From assembly GCA_964555685.1 (NCBI GenBank), contig CAZKTO010000014.1, positions 1 through 49,789 of the forward strand: 49,789 bases of DNA, written 5' to 3'. The position numbers and the translations under genes were made by a program. The notes beneath the pieces are model-generated. The model was not told the DNA's origin, did not search any database, and saw nothing but the letters and a program-made list of their open reading frames with translations. The DNA is from CAZKTO01 sp964555685 (GTDB taxonomy: Bacteria > Chloroflexota > Dehalococcoidia > SHYB01). Below are positions 40,494 to 48,382 of this stretch, piece after piece (within the stretch, counting starts at the first letter, position 1; each line of letters begins with the position of its first letter).

Positions 40494-42119
40494 GTGGACT
40501 CGTCGAATCACAACGCCCGCAGGCTGGGCATCGTCGTCTCAGGCTCCCTCACCAAGGGGATCGAGGTCCGGCTCGACGCGGACGTCTCCGTCGAGGAGAT
40601 GGCCGTCGGGCGCTTCGTCACCATCGAGGGCCAGCGCCGGCGCTTCTTCGGCGTGCTGACGGACGTGGCGCTCCAGCACAGCGACCCTCGGATGGCCGCG
40701 GCCCCGCCGGAGGTCTCGGACCCCTTTATCGCCGGGGTGCTCTCGGGCGCGACCTCGTATGGAACGATCCACATCGTCCCCTATCTCGCCTGCGCCGCGG
40801 GCGACGACGCCCCCGTGCCGGCCAAGACCGTCCCGCCGCACTTCTCGCTCGTCCGCGAGACGGAACCCAAGGAGATCGAGCAGATCTTCGGCGAGAGGGA
40901 CGAGCGGCACATCTGGGTCGGGAGCCCGCTGGACATGGAGGAGGCGCCCGTCTGCCTGGACGCCGAGCGCCTCACGCAGCGCAGCACCGGCATCTTCGGC
41001 ATGACGGGCAGCGGCAAGTCCTTCCTGACCCGCATCCTGCTCGCCGAGATCGTCCAGAAGAGCAGCGCCGTCAGCCTCATCTTCGATATGCACAGCGAGT
41101 ACGGCTGGAGCTCGCGGAAGGAGGGCGGCGCCGAGGCCAAGGGCCTGAAGCAGCTCTTCGCCTCGAAAGTTGCCGTCTTCACGGTGGACGAGGAGACGAC
41201 GCGGCGGCGCGGTGCCAAGGCCGACTACGTGGTCCGCATCCCGTACGACGAGATCACGGCCGAGGACATCGGGAGCCTGGCGGGCACGCTGGGCCTCAAC
41301 GAGGCGCAGGTGCAGGCGGCGGAGCGGCTGGAGCGGCGCCTCCGCAAGAGATGGCTCGCCACGTTCCTTGAAGCCGACTCGAAGGAGTCCATCGCTGGCC
41401 AGGCGGGCGACACCGAGCACGAGGGGACGTTGCAGGCGCTCCATCGCAAGCTCCAGTCGCTGCGCAAGCTCTCGTTCCTGACGGAGCAGGGGAGCGGCGA
41501 GGAGGCGGTCCGGCGGATCATGGAGTACCTGGAGCGGGGGACGCACGTGGTCCTGGAGTTCGGGCGCTACCGCGACAAGCTGGAGGCCTACGTGCTGGTG
41601 GCGAACCTGCTGACGCGGCGCATCCACGATCTGTACGTGGAGCGGACGGAGCGCGCCCTGGCGCAGGATGGGAAGGAGCCGCGCTCTCTCGTCATCGTCA
41701 TCGAGGAGGCGCACAAGTTCCTGAGCCCGGAGGTGGCCCGCTCGACGACCTTCGGGACCATCGCCCGGGAGCTGCGCAAGTACAACGTGACGCTCCTGGT
41801 CATCGACCAGCGGCCCAGCGGGATCGACGCGGAGGTGCTCTCGCAGATCGGGACGCGCATGAGCTGCCATCTGCAGGACGAGCGGGACATCGACGCGGTG
41901 CTGGCGGGCGTCTCGGGCCGGAGCGAGCTGCGGTCGGTCCTGGCGAAGCTGGAGACGAAGCAGCAGGCGCTCATCTTCGGCCACGCGGTGCCGATGCCGG
42001 TGGTCGTCCGCCCCCGCACGTACGACGCGGCGTTCTACAAGGAGATGGGCTACCGGGAGCCGGCGGAGCGGGCCGCCGCGCTCGAGCGGGACGTGGACGA
42101 TCTGTTCGGGCCGAGGTAG
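40494..42119 (+). CDS. HerA-like ATPase (DUF87/HAS-barrel family)
   Basis: 541 residues from a GTG with GGAG 6 nt upstream; a TTG at 40482 is an alternative start. An N-terminal HAS-like barrel (about 10-110) is followed by a RecA-fold FtsK/HerA motor: Walker A GMTGSGKS (169-176), LIFDMHSEYGW, Walker B VIVIEEAHKFL, and the sensor/arginine region DQRPSGIDAEVLSQIGTRM. HerA forms hexamers that move DNA and normally pairs with the NurA nuclease for end resection. No nurA, Sir2 or other nuclease gene is adjacent, so the partner is unknown or remote. A TACAAT at about 40465 could be its -10. Confidence 0.9.
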   Translation: MDSSNHNARRLGIVVSGSLTKGIEVRLDADVSVEEMAVGRFVTIEGQRRRFFGVLTDVALQHSDPRMAAAPPEVSDPFIAGVLSGATSYGTIHIVPYLACAAGDDAPVPAKTVPPHFSLVRETEPKEIEQIFGERDERHIWVGSPLDMEEAPVCLDAERLTQRSTGIFGMTGSGKSFLTRILLAEIVQKSSAVSLIFDMHSEYGWSSRKEGGAEAKGLKQLFASKVAVFTVDEETTRRRGAKADYVVRIPYDEITAEDIGSLAGTLGLNEAQVQAAERLERRLRKRWLATFLEADSKESIAGQAGDTEHEGTLQALHRKLQSLRKLSFLTEQGSGEEAVRRIMEYLERGTHVVLEFGRYRDKLEAYVLVANLLTRRIHDLYVERTERALAQDGKEPRSLVIVIEEAHKFLSPEVARSTTFGTIARELRKYNVTLLVIDQRPSGIDAEVLSQIGTRMSCHLQDERDIDAVLAGVSGRSELRSVLAKLETKQQALIFGHAVPMPVVVRPRTYDAAFYKEMGYREPAERAAALERDVDDLFGPR

Positions 42120-42181
42120 GCCCTCTCCCCCTGCCTCCCTCTCCGGCTCGGAGAGGAGGTGGCCCCTTCGCGGAGTTGACC

Positions 42182-42287
42182 CTGAGAGGCTGTGAACAAA
42201 TCGCCGTAGGGGCGGGCCCCCGTGCCCGCCCATCTGGGGCAACCACGGGGGGTTGCCCCTACGAAGGAAAAATTCGCAGGCTCTGAG
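42182..42287. mobile_element. MITE-like element, copy 2
   Basis: 106 bp, matching 11220-11326 apart from a one-base deletion and one or two substitutions. The near identity over the whole length, including the terminal inverted repeats, points to recent spread or gene conversion. Confidence 0.7.
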
Positions 42288-42322
42288 CGCAGCCAAAGGG
42301 GAAAGGGCAACCCTCGTCTCGC

Positions 42323-42814
42323 TCACTCCCTTCCCACCAGCAACTCCTGGACCGGCCGGCCCAGCGCGCGAGCTAGGGCCACGAGCGTCTCATACCTCGG
42401 CGACTGCTCCCCGTTCTCGATCCTGACCAGCGTCACTCGCCCAAGCCCCGCCGCCGTTGCCAGCGCCTCCTGCGTCATTCCCGCGGCCTCGCGGACCTGG
42501 CGGATGCGCGCTCCAAGCGTCTGTCTTCCCTTCGCAGCGACCGCTGCCACTCGCGGGCGATACGCACGGGCGCAGTAGTGCCGCGCGAAGTCCCATGGCA
42601 GCTCCACCGTTGCACCCTTGGCGCTGCGCAGGACAACTGCATACGGATTCGGTAGCTCGATTCCCGCGAGGTTGGAGAGCCTTCCAATCTCTGGAATCTT
42701 CGCGAAGGGAATGAGGCCCCTGCGCCCGTCCGCAAAGGCGACCTCTACCCCTTCCTTCACTGGACTTGCGGACGTCATCATTCGCTCTGCGTTCTTGACC
42801 AAGACAGTCGTCAT
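42323..42814 (-). CDS. DUF2442 - HTH (Xre) fusion, antitoxin-like regulator
   Basis: 163 residues. Residues 20-80 form a DUF2442-like domain (VEVAFADGRRGLIPFAKIPE, LPNPYAVVLRS, ELPWDFARHYC). After a basic linker, residues 100-155 form an HTH_3 Cro/CI domain (RIRQVREAAGMTQEALATAA, GLGRVTLVRIENGEQSP). In DUF4160-DUF2442 modules the DUF2442 protein is the putative antitoxin. Here it lies 10 nt after the DUF4160 gene and carries its own DNA-binding domain, so it should autoregulate through the palindrome at 43092-43117. Confidence 0.85.
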   Translation of the reverse strand: MTTVLVKNAERMMTSASPVKEGVEVAFADGRRGLIPFAKIPEIGRLSNLAGIELPNPYAVVLRSAKGATVELPWDFARHYCARAYRPRVAAVAAKGRQTLGARIRQVREAAGMTQEALATAAGLGRVTLVRIENGEQSPRYETLVALARALGRPVQELLVGRE

Positions 42815-42824
42815 GACTGTTCTC

Positions 42825-43061
42825 CTATCGCCCGTGGACTCCGTCCCAGGCCTTGCGGATTGCCTCGGCGTGCTTGCGGTACACTTCCATGATCTTGCGA
42901 TGGTTGCCGGGCGGCGGCTCGTCCATGAACTGCCCGCCGTTCAGCTCGATCCGGCATACGTCCTCGTTGCCGGCCCAGATGTGCACATGAGGCGGCTCGA
43001 AATCGTTCTCCCGCGTGTTCACCACAAACCGGAACTGCCCCTCCGTCACGACCGTTGGCAT
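42825..43061 (-). CDS. DUF4160 protein, putative toxin of the pair
   Basis: 78 residues. The family pattern is clear: RFVVNTRENDFEPPHVHIWA near the N-terminus (EPPHVHI is diagnostic), then CRIELNGGQF and KHAEAIRKAWDGVHGR. DUF4160 proteins are small and often encoded with DUF2442 partners in toxin-antitoxin-like modules; the biochemical activity is not established. It is the first gene of the pair, right after an operator/promoter at 43092-43120. Confidence 0.85.
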   Translation of the reverse strand: MPTVVTEGQFRFVVNTRENDFEPPHVHIWAGNEDVCRIELNGGQFMDEPPPGNHRKIMEVYRKHAEAIRKAWDGVHGR

Positions 43062-43091
43062 CCACCGCTCCTGGGCAGAGCACGCCTGCTG

Positions 43092-43117
43092 CTAATGTAT
43101 CATAAACGATACATTAG
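43092..43117 (-). promoter_or_regulatory. perfect 10-bp palindromic operator overlapping a promoter
   Basis: CTAATGTATC, 6-nt centre, GATACATTAG. On the minus strand a TTGACT -35 (43115-43120) overlaps the right arm, and a TACATT or ACATTA -10 lies in the left arm at 16-17 nt spacing. A dimeric HTH protein bound here would block RNA polymerase; the HTH fusion protein of the pair is the obvious candidate. Confidence 0.65.
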
Positions 43118-43300
43118 TCAAGGCGAAGAATGGCTGGTCATTGACTCTCTGTTGTGCGTCATGCCACAATCCTCCCGAACCTGAAGCCCCTGGTCGTGCG
43201 CGCTAATTCCCTCTCCCCTGGCGGGAGAGGGCTAGAGCCTGCCCTGAGCCCTTCGGCTTCGCTCAGGATAAACTCCGCGAAGGGGAGAGGGGGAGTCCCC

Positions 43301-45016
43301 ATGCCCTATGACCTCCTCATCAAGAACGGGACCATCGTCGACGGGACGGGCATGCCGGCCTACCGGGGCGATATCGGCGTCAAGGACGGGCGCATCGTCG
43401 AGCGCGGGCGCCTCGGCGGACGCGCAGCGCAGGTCATCGACGCCGAGGGCCTCGTCGTGGCCCCGGGCATCATCGACGTCCACACGCACTACGACCCGCA
43501 CCTGATCTGGGACCCGCTGGTCACCTCCTCCTGCTGGCACGGCGTCACCACCGTCGTCACCGGCAACTGCGGCCTCAGCCTGGCGCCCATGAAGCCCCAG
43601 CACCGCGAGCTCATGATGGGCGTCTTCGGCCGGGTCGAGGAGCTCTCCATGAGCTCCCTGCGCGCCATCATCCCGTGGGAGTGGGAGGGCTACGGCCAGT
43701 GGCTCGACCGCGTCGACCGGGGCCTGGGGCTGAACGTGGCGACGCTGGTGGGCCATAACGCCCTGCGCTTTCACGCCATGGGCGAGGCCTGCCTGGAGCG
43801 CGCCGCCACGCCCGGCGAGGTCGAGCGCATGGGCGACGCCGTCCGCGAGGCCATGGACGCCGGCGCCTTCGGCTGGTCGACGACGATCTCGCCGACCCAC
43901 GTCCGGCCCAACGGGGAGCCGGTGCCCAGCCGCCTGGCCGAGGACGACGAGCTGGTGGCCCTGGCTTCAGTCCTGGCCGAGTACAACCGCGGCTACATCG
44001 AGATCCTGACGCGCGACTTCCTGTGGGGCCTGAGCGAGCGCGACCGGACGCTGCTGCTGCGGCTGGCGCGGGCCGGCGGTCGTCCCGTCACGTGGATCGG
44101 CCACGGCTACAAGTGGAACATCCCGGATACGTGGCGTCACGAGCAGGCCTGGATGCGCGAGGCGTCGTCCCAGGGGGCGCTCTTCTTCGGCGGCGTGCGC
44201 CTCCAGCCGGTGGACCGGCGCATCGGCTTCAAGCGCACGACGTTCTTCAACGGCCTGGAGACCTGGCGCGACATCATGGACCTGCCGCTCCCGGAGCGCA
44301 AGGCCAAGCTGCGCGACCCGGCGCTGCGCCCCGCCCTGCGCCACGCCATCGACAACCCGCAGCGGACGCCGATGCGCGGCCAGCTCCTCCCCCAGATCCG
44401 CTGGCCCAGCCTCTTCGTCGACCGGGTCAAGCTGGCCAAGAACAGGGCCTATGAGGGCCGGCCCGTCGTCGGGCTGGCGCGGGAGCGTGGCGTCCACATC
44501 GCGGACTTCATGAACGACCTGGTCCTGGAGGAGGACCTGGAGACCCAGTTCCGGCTCAAGTCCTACCTGGAGGAGGACGAGGCCGTCCGGGCCGAGCTCT
44601 TGAAGAGCCCCTTCGTGATGCTGGGGAACTCGGATAGCGGCGCTCACATCAACACCGACTGCACCGCCGGCGAGCCCACCTATTTCTTGAAGTACTGGGT
44701 GCTGGACCGGCAGATCATGAGCCTGGAGGAGGGCATCCGCCGCTGGACGTGGGCGCCGGCCTGCCTGGTTGGCCTGACGGACCGGGGCCTGATCCGCGAG
44801 GGGATGGCCGCGGACATCTTCATCTTCTCGCCGGAGGAGCTGGACCTCAAGAGGGCGGAGGTGGCCGAGGACGTGCCCGGCGGCGAGACGCGCTACATCC
44901 AGAAGGCGGCCGGCATCAAGCACACCGTCGTCAATGGGCGCGTCGTGCTGAACGGCGACCGGCACACCGGCGAGCGCCCCGGCAAGGTGCTCCGCTCGAA
45001 TCGCCCCACCGCCTAG
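43301..45016 (+). CDS. N-acyl-D-amino-acid deacylase / D-aminoacylase-type amidohydrolase
   Basis: 571 residues. Opens with LLIKNGTIVDGTGMPAYRGD, then the metal motif IIDVHTHYDPHL, GVTTVVTGNCGLSLAP, a His-bearing VTWIGHGYKWN, and the catalytic Asp in GNSDSGAHINTDC. Ends with WAPACLVGLTDRGLIREGMA and a small beta domain. Enzymes of this group deacylate D-amino acids or hydrolyse related amides or ureides. The ATG at 43301 has GGGGGAG just upstream; the longer opening contains repeat DNA (43243-43268) and was rejected. It stands alone on the plus strand ahead of PPOX genes. Confidence 0.9.
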   Translation: MPYDLLIKNGTIVDGTGMPAYRGDIGVKDGRIVERGRLGGRAAQVIDAEGLVVAPGIIDVHTHYDPHLIWDPLVTSSCWHGVTTVVTGNCGLSLAPMKPQHRELMMGVFGRVEELSMSSLRAIIPWEWEGYGQWLDRVDRGLGLNVATLVGHNALRFHAMGEACLERAATPGEVERMGDAVREAMDAGAFGWSTTISPTHVRPNGEPVPSRLAEDDELVALASVLAEYNRGYIEILTRDFLWGLSERDRTLLLRLARAGGRPVTWIGHGYKWNIPDTWRHEQAWMREASSQGALFFGGVRLQPVDRRIGFKRTTFFNGLETWRDIMDLPLPERKAKLRDPALRPALRHAIDNPQRTPMRGQLLPQIRWPSLFVDRVKLAKNRAYEGRPVVGLARERGVHIADFMNDLVLEEDLETQFRLKSYLEEDEAVRAELLKSPFVMLGNSDSGAHINTDCTAGEPTYFLKYWVLDRQIMSLEEGIRRWTWAPACLVGLTDRGLIREGMAADIFIFSPEELDLKRAEVAEDVPGGETRYIQKAAGIKHTVVNGRVVLNGDRHTGERPGKVLRSNRPTA

Positions 45017-45096
45017 AACGCCCCTCGAAATGTCATTCCGACCCTGAGCTTGCCGAAGGGGAGGAATCGATCGTTTGCGGCAGGAGCCCTTCGCCG

Positions 45097-45537
45097 ATGG
45101 CTGACCAGCCCGACGCCTCCATCCCGCCCGAGATCGACCAGTTCCTGGCCGGCCACACCAGGGTGTTCCTCTTTTCGCTGCGGGCCGACGGCTCACCCAC
45201 GGCGCACCCGATGGTGGGCCTCTACAATCACGGGCGCATCGCATTCAGCACCTACCGGAAGAGCGCCAAGACCCGGAACGTCCAGCGCACCGGCCAGGCC
45301 TCCTGTCTGGTCACCACGAGGTACGACGACCCCAGCTTCCGCGCCGTGCTCTTCCGCGGCCGCGCGCGGGTGCTGGAGGCCCAGCAGCAGCCGGAGCGGC
45401 GGCCCGGCGTGACCGTCAGCCGCGTCCCGAGCGCCATCGGCTCGCGCTCGCAGCAGCGGCTCAAGGAGGGGAAGCGCATCGTCATCGAGGTCGCGCCGGA
45501 CGAGGCCGGCTTCCTGGAGCGGAGGCGCAGCGGATAA
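45097..45537 (+). CDS. PPOX-class FMN/F420 split-barrel protein
   Basis: 146 residues. The split beta-barrel motif LFSLRADGSPTAHPMVGLYN with HGRIAFSTYRKSAKTRNVQR is typical of pyridoxamine 5'-phosphate oxidase-like proteins that bind FMN, F420, haem or biliverdin. The ligand is not evident. A CAGGAG site precedes the ATG. The stop is 4 nt from the next PPOX gene, so the two are co-transcribed. A GACCCTGAGCTTGCCGAAGG repeat lies upstream (45040-45061). Confidence 0.85.
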   Translation: MADQPDASIPPEIDQFLAGHTRVFLFSLRADGSPTAHPMVGLYNHGRIAFSTYRKSAKTRNVQRTGQASCLVTTRYDDPSFRAVLFRGRARVLEAQQQPERRPGVTVSRVPSAIGSRSQQRLKEGKRIVIEVAPDEAGFLERRRSG

Positions 45538-45541
45538 CGCC

Positions 45542-45973
45542 ATGCCCAAAGAATCGATCGCCATGAGCCGCGAGGAGGTCCTGGCCTTCCTCGCCGGCGA
45601 GCGCCGGGCGGTCCTGGGGACGCTGGACGCCGACGCACAGGTCTGGCCCGACGCGGCGGCGTGCGCCCTCGCCGGCGAGACGCTCTACTTCCGCCTCCCA
45701 CGCCTCAGCCGCTCCTGCGCCAACCTCCGGCGCGACCCGCGGGTCTGCTGCGCGATGGAGCGCTTCCCCAGCTACTACGAGATCAAGGGGGCGACGGTCC
45801 ACGGCCGCGCCATCGAGGTGACGGACCCGAAGGTCCTGCCCCAGGCGCGCGCGGCGCTGGACGCCATCCCCGATCCGGTGGGAGGGCTCACCATCGGCCA
45901 GAGCGCCTTCTACGCCCTCGGCCTGGACGACGTCGTCAGCTTCGACTTCGCCAAGATCAAGAAGCGGGTGTAG
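45542..45973 (+). CDS. PPOX-class FMN/F420 split-barrel protein
   Basis: 143 residues. LGTLDADAQVWPDAAACALA, then LYFRLPRLSRSCANLRRDPR and CCAMERFPSYYEIKGATVHG show the PPOX split barrel, including the strand that packs on the flavin-type ligand. The start has no strong ribosome site, which is consistent with coupling to the gene 4 nt upstream. The next gene is convergent. Confidence 0.85.
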   Translation: MPKESIAMSREEVLAFLAGERRAVLGTLDADAQVWPDAAACALAGETLYFRLPRLSRSCANLRRDPRVCCAMERFPSYYEIKGATVHGRAIEVTDPKVLPQARAALDAIPDPVGGLTIGQSAFYALGLDDVVSFDFAKIKKRV

Positions 45974-45980
45974 GGGGCGC

Positions 45981-46361
45981 CTACACCGGCTTGAGCTTCA
46001 CGATGACGTGGCCGCTCTTGGCTGCCTGGGCGGTGCGCTCCATCCGTTCGCGGTGCGTGACGCCGTACTTCTTCTGGAGCAGGTCGATCATCATGGGGAC
46101 CCAGTTGGGCTCGGCCATGACGTCGGCCTGCATCTTGAGGCGGTCGGGGCCGTCCGGCGCGCCGATGGCCACCTCGACGACGGGGCTGCGCTTGACGTGC
46201 CAGACCTCGCTGGAGGACTCGGCGGTCAGGAAGTAGAGCCGCTGGCCGTCGTGGACGAACCAGAGGGGGAAGGCTGCCGTCGTCCCGTCGGGGCGGCTCG
46301 TCTTCAGCCACAGCTCCTCGGCGGCCTTGATCTTCGCGGCGAGCTCGTCCAGCGTGGGCAT
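45981..46361 (-). CDS. PPOX-class split-barrel protein, third paralogue
   Basis: 126 residues. LWLKTSRPDGTTAAFPLWFV, then RLYFLTAESSSEVWHVKRSP and VEVAIGAPDGPDRLK place it in the same broad superfamily, with residues VKR near the ligand phosphate site. The ATG at 46361 follows GAGGAGG by 5 nt and is preferred to one at 46418. It is convergent with the two plus-strand PPOX genes and divergent from the membrane protein gene. Confidence 0.82.
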   Translation of the reverse strand: MPTLDELAAKIKAAEELWLKTSRPDGTTAAFPLWFVHDGQRLYFLTAESSSEVWHVKRSPVVEVAIGAPDGPDRLKMQADVMAEPNWVPMMIDLLQKKYGVTHRERMERTAQAAKSGHVIVKLKPV

Positions 46362-46433
46362 GGGGGCCTCCTCAGACGCTGCGTTGGCGAGTGCTATGAT
46401 GACGGGGTTTGCGCGCAACGGTCAAGGAGCGAC

Positions 46434-46907
46434 GTGCATAGCGTCCCCGAGAACGTCAACCAGCTCTTCTTTCTGCTGGCGCTGGCCGTTTGGATCGGCG
46501 GCATCTTTGCCGTCGCCATCGCCGCGCCCATCATCTTCCAGGTGCTGTCCTCGCGGGCTCAGGCGGGCCAGATCGTCGAGCTCGTCCTGCGTAAGCTCAA
46601 CCAGCTCAAGCTCATCGGCGCCGGTATGCTGCTGGTCACGAGCGTCATCGACTACGCCGCATGGCGAGATGACATAACGGGAGCCCTCGCCGCCCGGTAC
46701 GCCCTCCTCGCGGCCACCCTGGTTCTCGCGGCCGCCGCCGCGCTCGTCATCACCCCCAGGCTCCAGCGACTCAACCGGGAGCTCGAGAGGATCGAGCGGA
46801 ACGAGGTGACGGCCAACCGGCGCCGGTTTGACCGCATCCACCGGCTCAACTCCATGGTGACCTCTATCGAGCTGGCCTGCGCCGTCGCGGTCCTTTATAC
46901 GGTCTGA
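46434..46907 (+). CDS. DUF4149-like small integral membrane protein
   Basis: 157 residues from a GTG with AAGGAG 4 nt upstream. Four hydrophobic helices: LFFLLALAVWIGGIFAVAIA, LIGAGMLLVTSVIDYA, YALLAATLVLAAAAALVI, and SIELACAVAVLYTV at the end. Between the third and fourth lies a charged segment (LQRLNRELERIERNEVTANR). The WIGG in the first helix and the R-E-rich loop resemble DUF4149/TMEM205-like proteins. The function is unknown. Confidence 0.72.
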   Translation: MHSVPENVNQLFFLLALAVWIGGIFAVAIAAPIIFQVLSSRAQAGQIVELVLRKLNQLKLIGAGMLLVTSVIDYAAWRDDITGALAARYALLAATLVLAAAAALVITPRLQRLNRELERIERNEVTANRRRFDRIHRLNSMVTSIELACAVAVLYTV

Positions 46908-47216
46908 GGGCGACCGGCTTTGCACCAAACCCCCTTCCCCCTCGATGGGGGAAGGCTGGGATGGGGGTGACGGTCACCCCCACCTTCTGTCCTCCCCCGC
47001 AACGGGGGAGGAGATAACGCGGGGCGACCGGCGGCGCCGAGCTGCGAGGAGGCCTGCCCCGTATCCGGCCTTGGGTGCGCGCCCCACGGCGTATGGATTC
47101 GATCCTGGGGCTGGAGCGTCCCAGGGCTCGCGAGGAGCCGTTCCCTCGCGGCGCAACGTAGAATCATAGAGACAGGCCGCCCCGAGCCGTCGGGGCCGTG
47201 GAGCCGGTCCAGACCG
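46908..47216. repeat. intergenic repeats ahead of the thioredoxin-like genes
   Basis: No gene seen. Holds an inverted copy of the CCCCCATCCyAGCCTTCCCCC family (46928-46966) and a CCCCGAGCCGTCGGGG palindrome (47180-47195) that ends about 20 nt before the next start codon. Confidence 0.6.
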
Positions 47217-48374
47217 ATGCGTCTCACGCCATTGCGTCGCTACCTTATCCTTGGCCTCGCCCTGGCGGGCGTGGCCGGCGGCATCGTCGCCCTGACGGTC
47301 ACCTCGCCGAAGAGAGCGGACAAGGCCCCCGCCGGGAGTGGCGTCGTCGAAAGGGCCGAGGTCCCGCGAACGGTGAGCCGGGGGCAGCCGGCGCCGGAGC
47401 TCACCGGGCTGGCGGGCTGGGTCAACTCGGAGCCGCTGACGCTGCAGTCGCTGCGCGGGAAGGTCGTCCTGGTGGACTTCTGGACCTACACCTGCGTGAA
47501 CTGCATCCGCACCTTTCCGTATCTCAAGGCGTGGCACGAGCGGTACTCGGCCGATGGTCTGGTCATCATTGGCGTGCACACGCCGGAGTTCGCCTTCGAG
47601 CGGGATATCGACAACGTGCGCGCCGCCGTCCAGCGTCACGGCCTCAAGTACGCCATCGCCGTCGACAACCACCAGGCCACGTGGGACGCCTTCCAGAACC
47701 GCTACTGGCCGCGCAAGTACCTCATCGACAGGGAGGGCACGATCCGCTACGACCACGCCGGCGAGGGGCGCTACGAGGCCACCGAGTCGTGGATCAGGCG
47801 GCTGCTGGCGGAGACGGGCGCCCGGGTCGACGCGCAGACGACGGCGAAGGACCCGGACCCGGGCTCCGAGGCAGCGCACCGCCGGGCGACGCCGGAGCTC
47901 TACGCCGGCCTGCGGGGCCTCCTCTCCGGCCACATCGGGAACTTCAACCGCCAGGCCATCGACGCCCCGTTCGACTACGCGCTCCCCTCCAAGCGCGTGG
48001 ACCACGTCCTGTACCTGAGCGGCGTCTGGGTCCAGCGGGAGGAGTCCGTGCGCCACGGCCGGACGACGCCGGGCTTCGAGGATGAGATCGTGCTACGGTA
48101 CTGGGCGCGCAGCGTCAACCTGGTGATCCGGCCCGAGACGAGTGAGGTCTTCGACGTCCGAGCGCTGCTGGACGGGAAGCCGCTGGAATCGCTGCACGCG
48201 GGCGACGACGTGACGGTGACCGCCCAGGGCGAGAGCGTCGTCCGGGTGGACGGGCCGCGTCTGTACAGCCTGGTGGCCTCGCCCGAGCCGGGCTCCCACG
48301 AGCTGCGGCTCAGCGCCAGGAGCGACGCCTTCGCCATCTTCGCCTTCACCTTCGGCGTCGGCGAGCAGAACTAG
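47217..48374 (+). CDS. TlpA/DipZ-like membrane-anchored thioredoxin
   Basis: 385 residues. An N-terminal signal anchor (RYLILGLALAGVAGGIVALTV, shown in part) is followed by a thioredoxin domain (about 55-200) with WTYTCVNCIRTFPYL, a CVNC redox pair as in the C-terminal part of DipZ. After it comes a beta-rich domain (about 240-385; YLSGVWVQREESV and VDGPRLYSL) typical of DipZ C-termini. It should act outside the membrane in disulfide reduction or cytochrome c maturation. CcdA normally supplies electrons; only a CcdA-like remnant is seen downstream. Confidence 0.88.
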   Translation: MRLTPLRRYLILGLALAGVAGGIVALTVTSPKRADKAPAGSGVVERAEVPRTVSRGQPAPELTGLAGWVNSEPLTLQSLRGKVVLVDFWTYTCVNCIRTFPYLKAWHERYSADGLVIIGVHTPEFAFERDIDNVRAAVQRHGLKYAIAVDNHQATWDAFQNRYWPRKYLIDREGTIRYDHAGEGRYEATESWIRRLLAETGARVDAQTTAKDPDPGSEAAHRRATPELYAGLRGLLSGHIGNFNRQAIDAPFDYALPSKRVDHVLYLSGVWVQREESVRHGRTTPGFEDEIVLRYWARSVNLVIRPETSEVFDVRALLDGKPLESLHAGDDVTVTAQGESVVRVDGPRLYSLVASPEPGSHELRLSARSDAFAIFAFTFGVGEQN

Positions 48375-48382
48375 GGGACGGC

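Noticed and set aside
43154..43300. Longer start for the D-aminoacylase gene
   Set aside because: The added residues come from repeat DNA (43243-43268 and CTCTCCCC stems); the family N-terminus begins at 43301.
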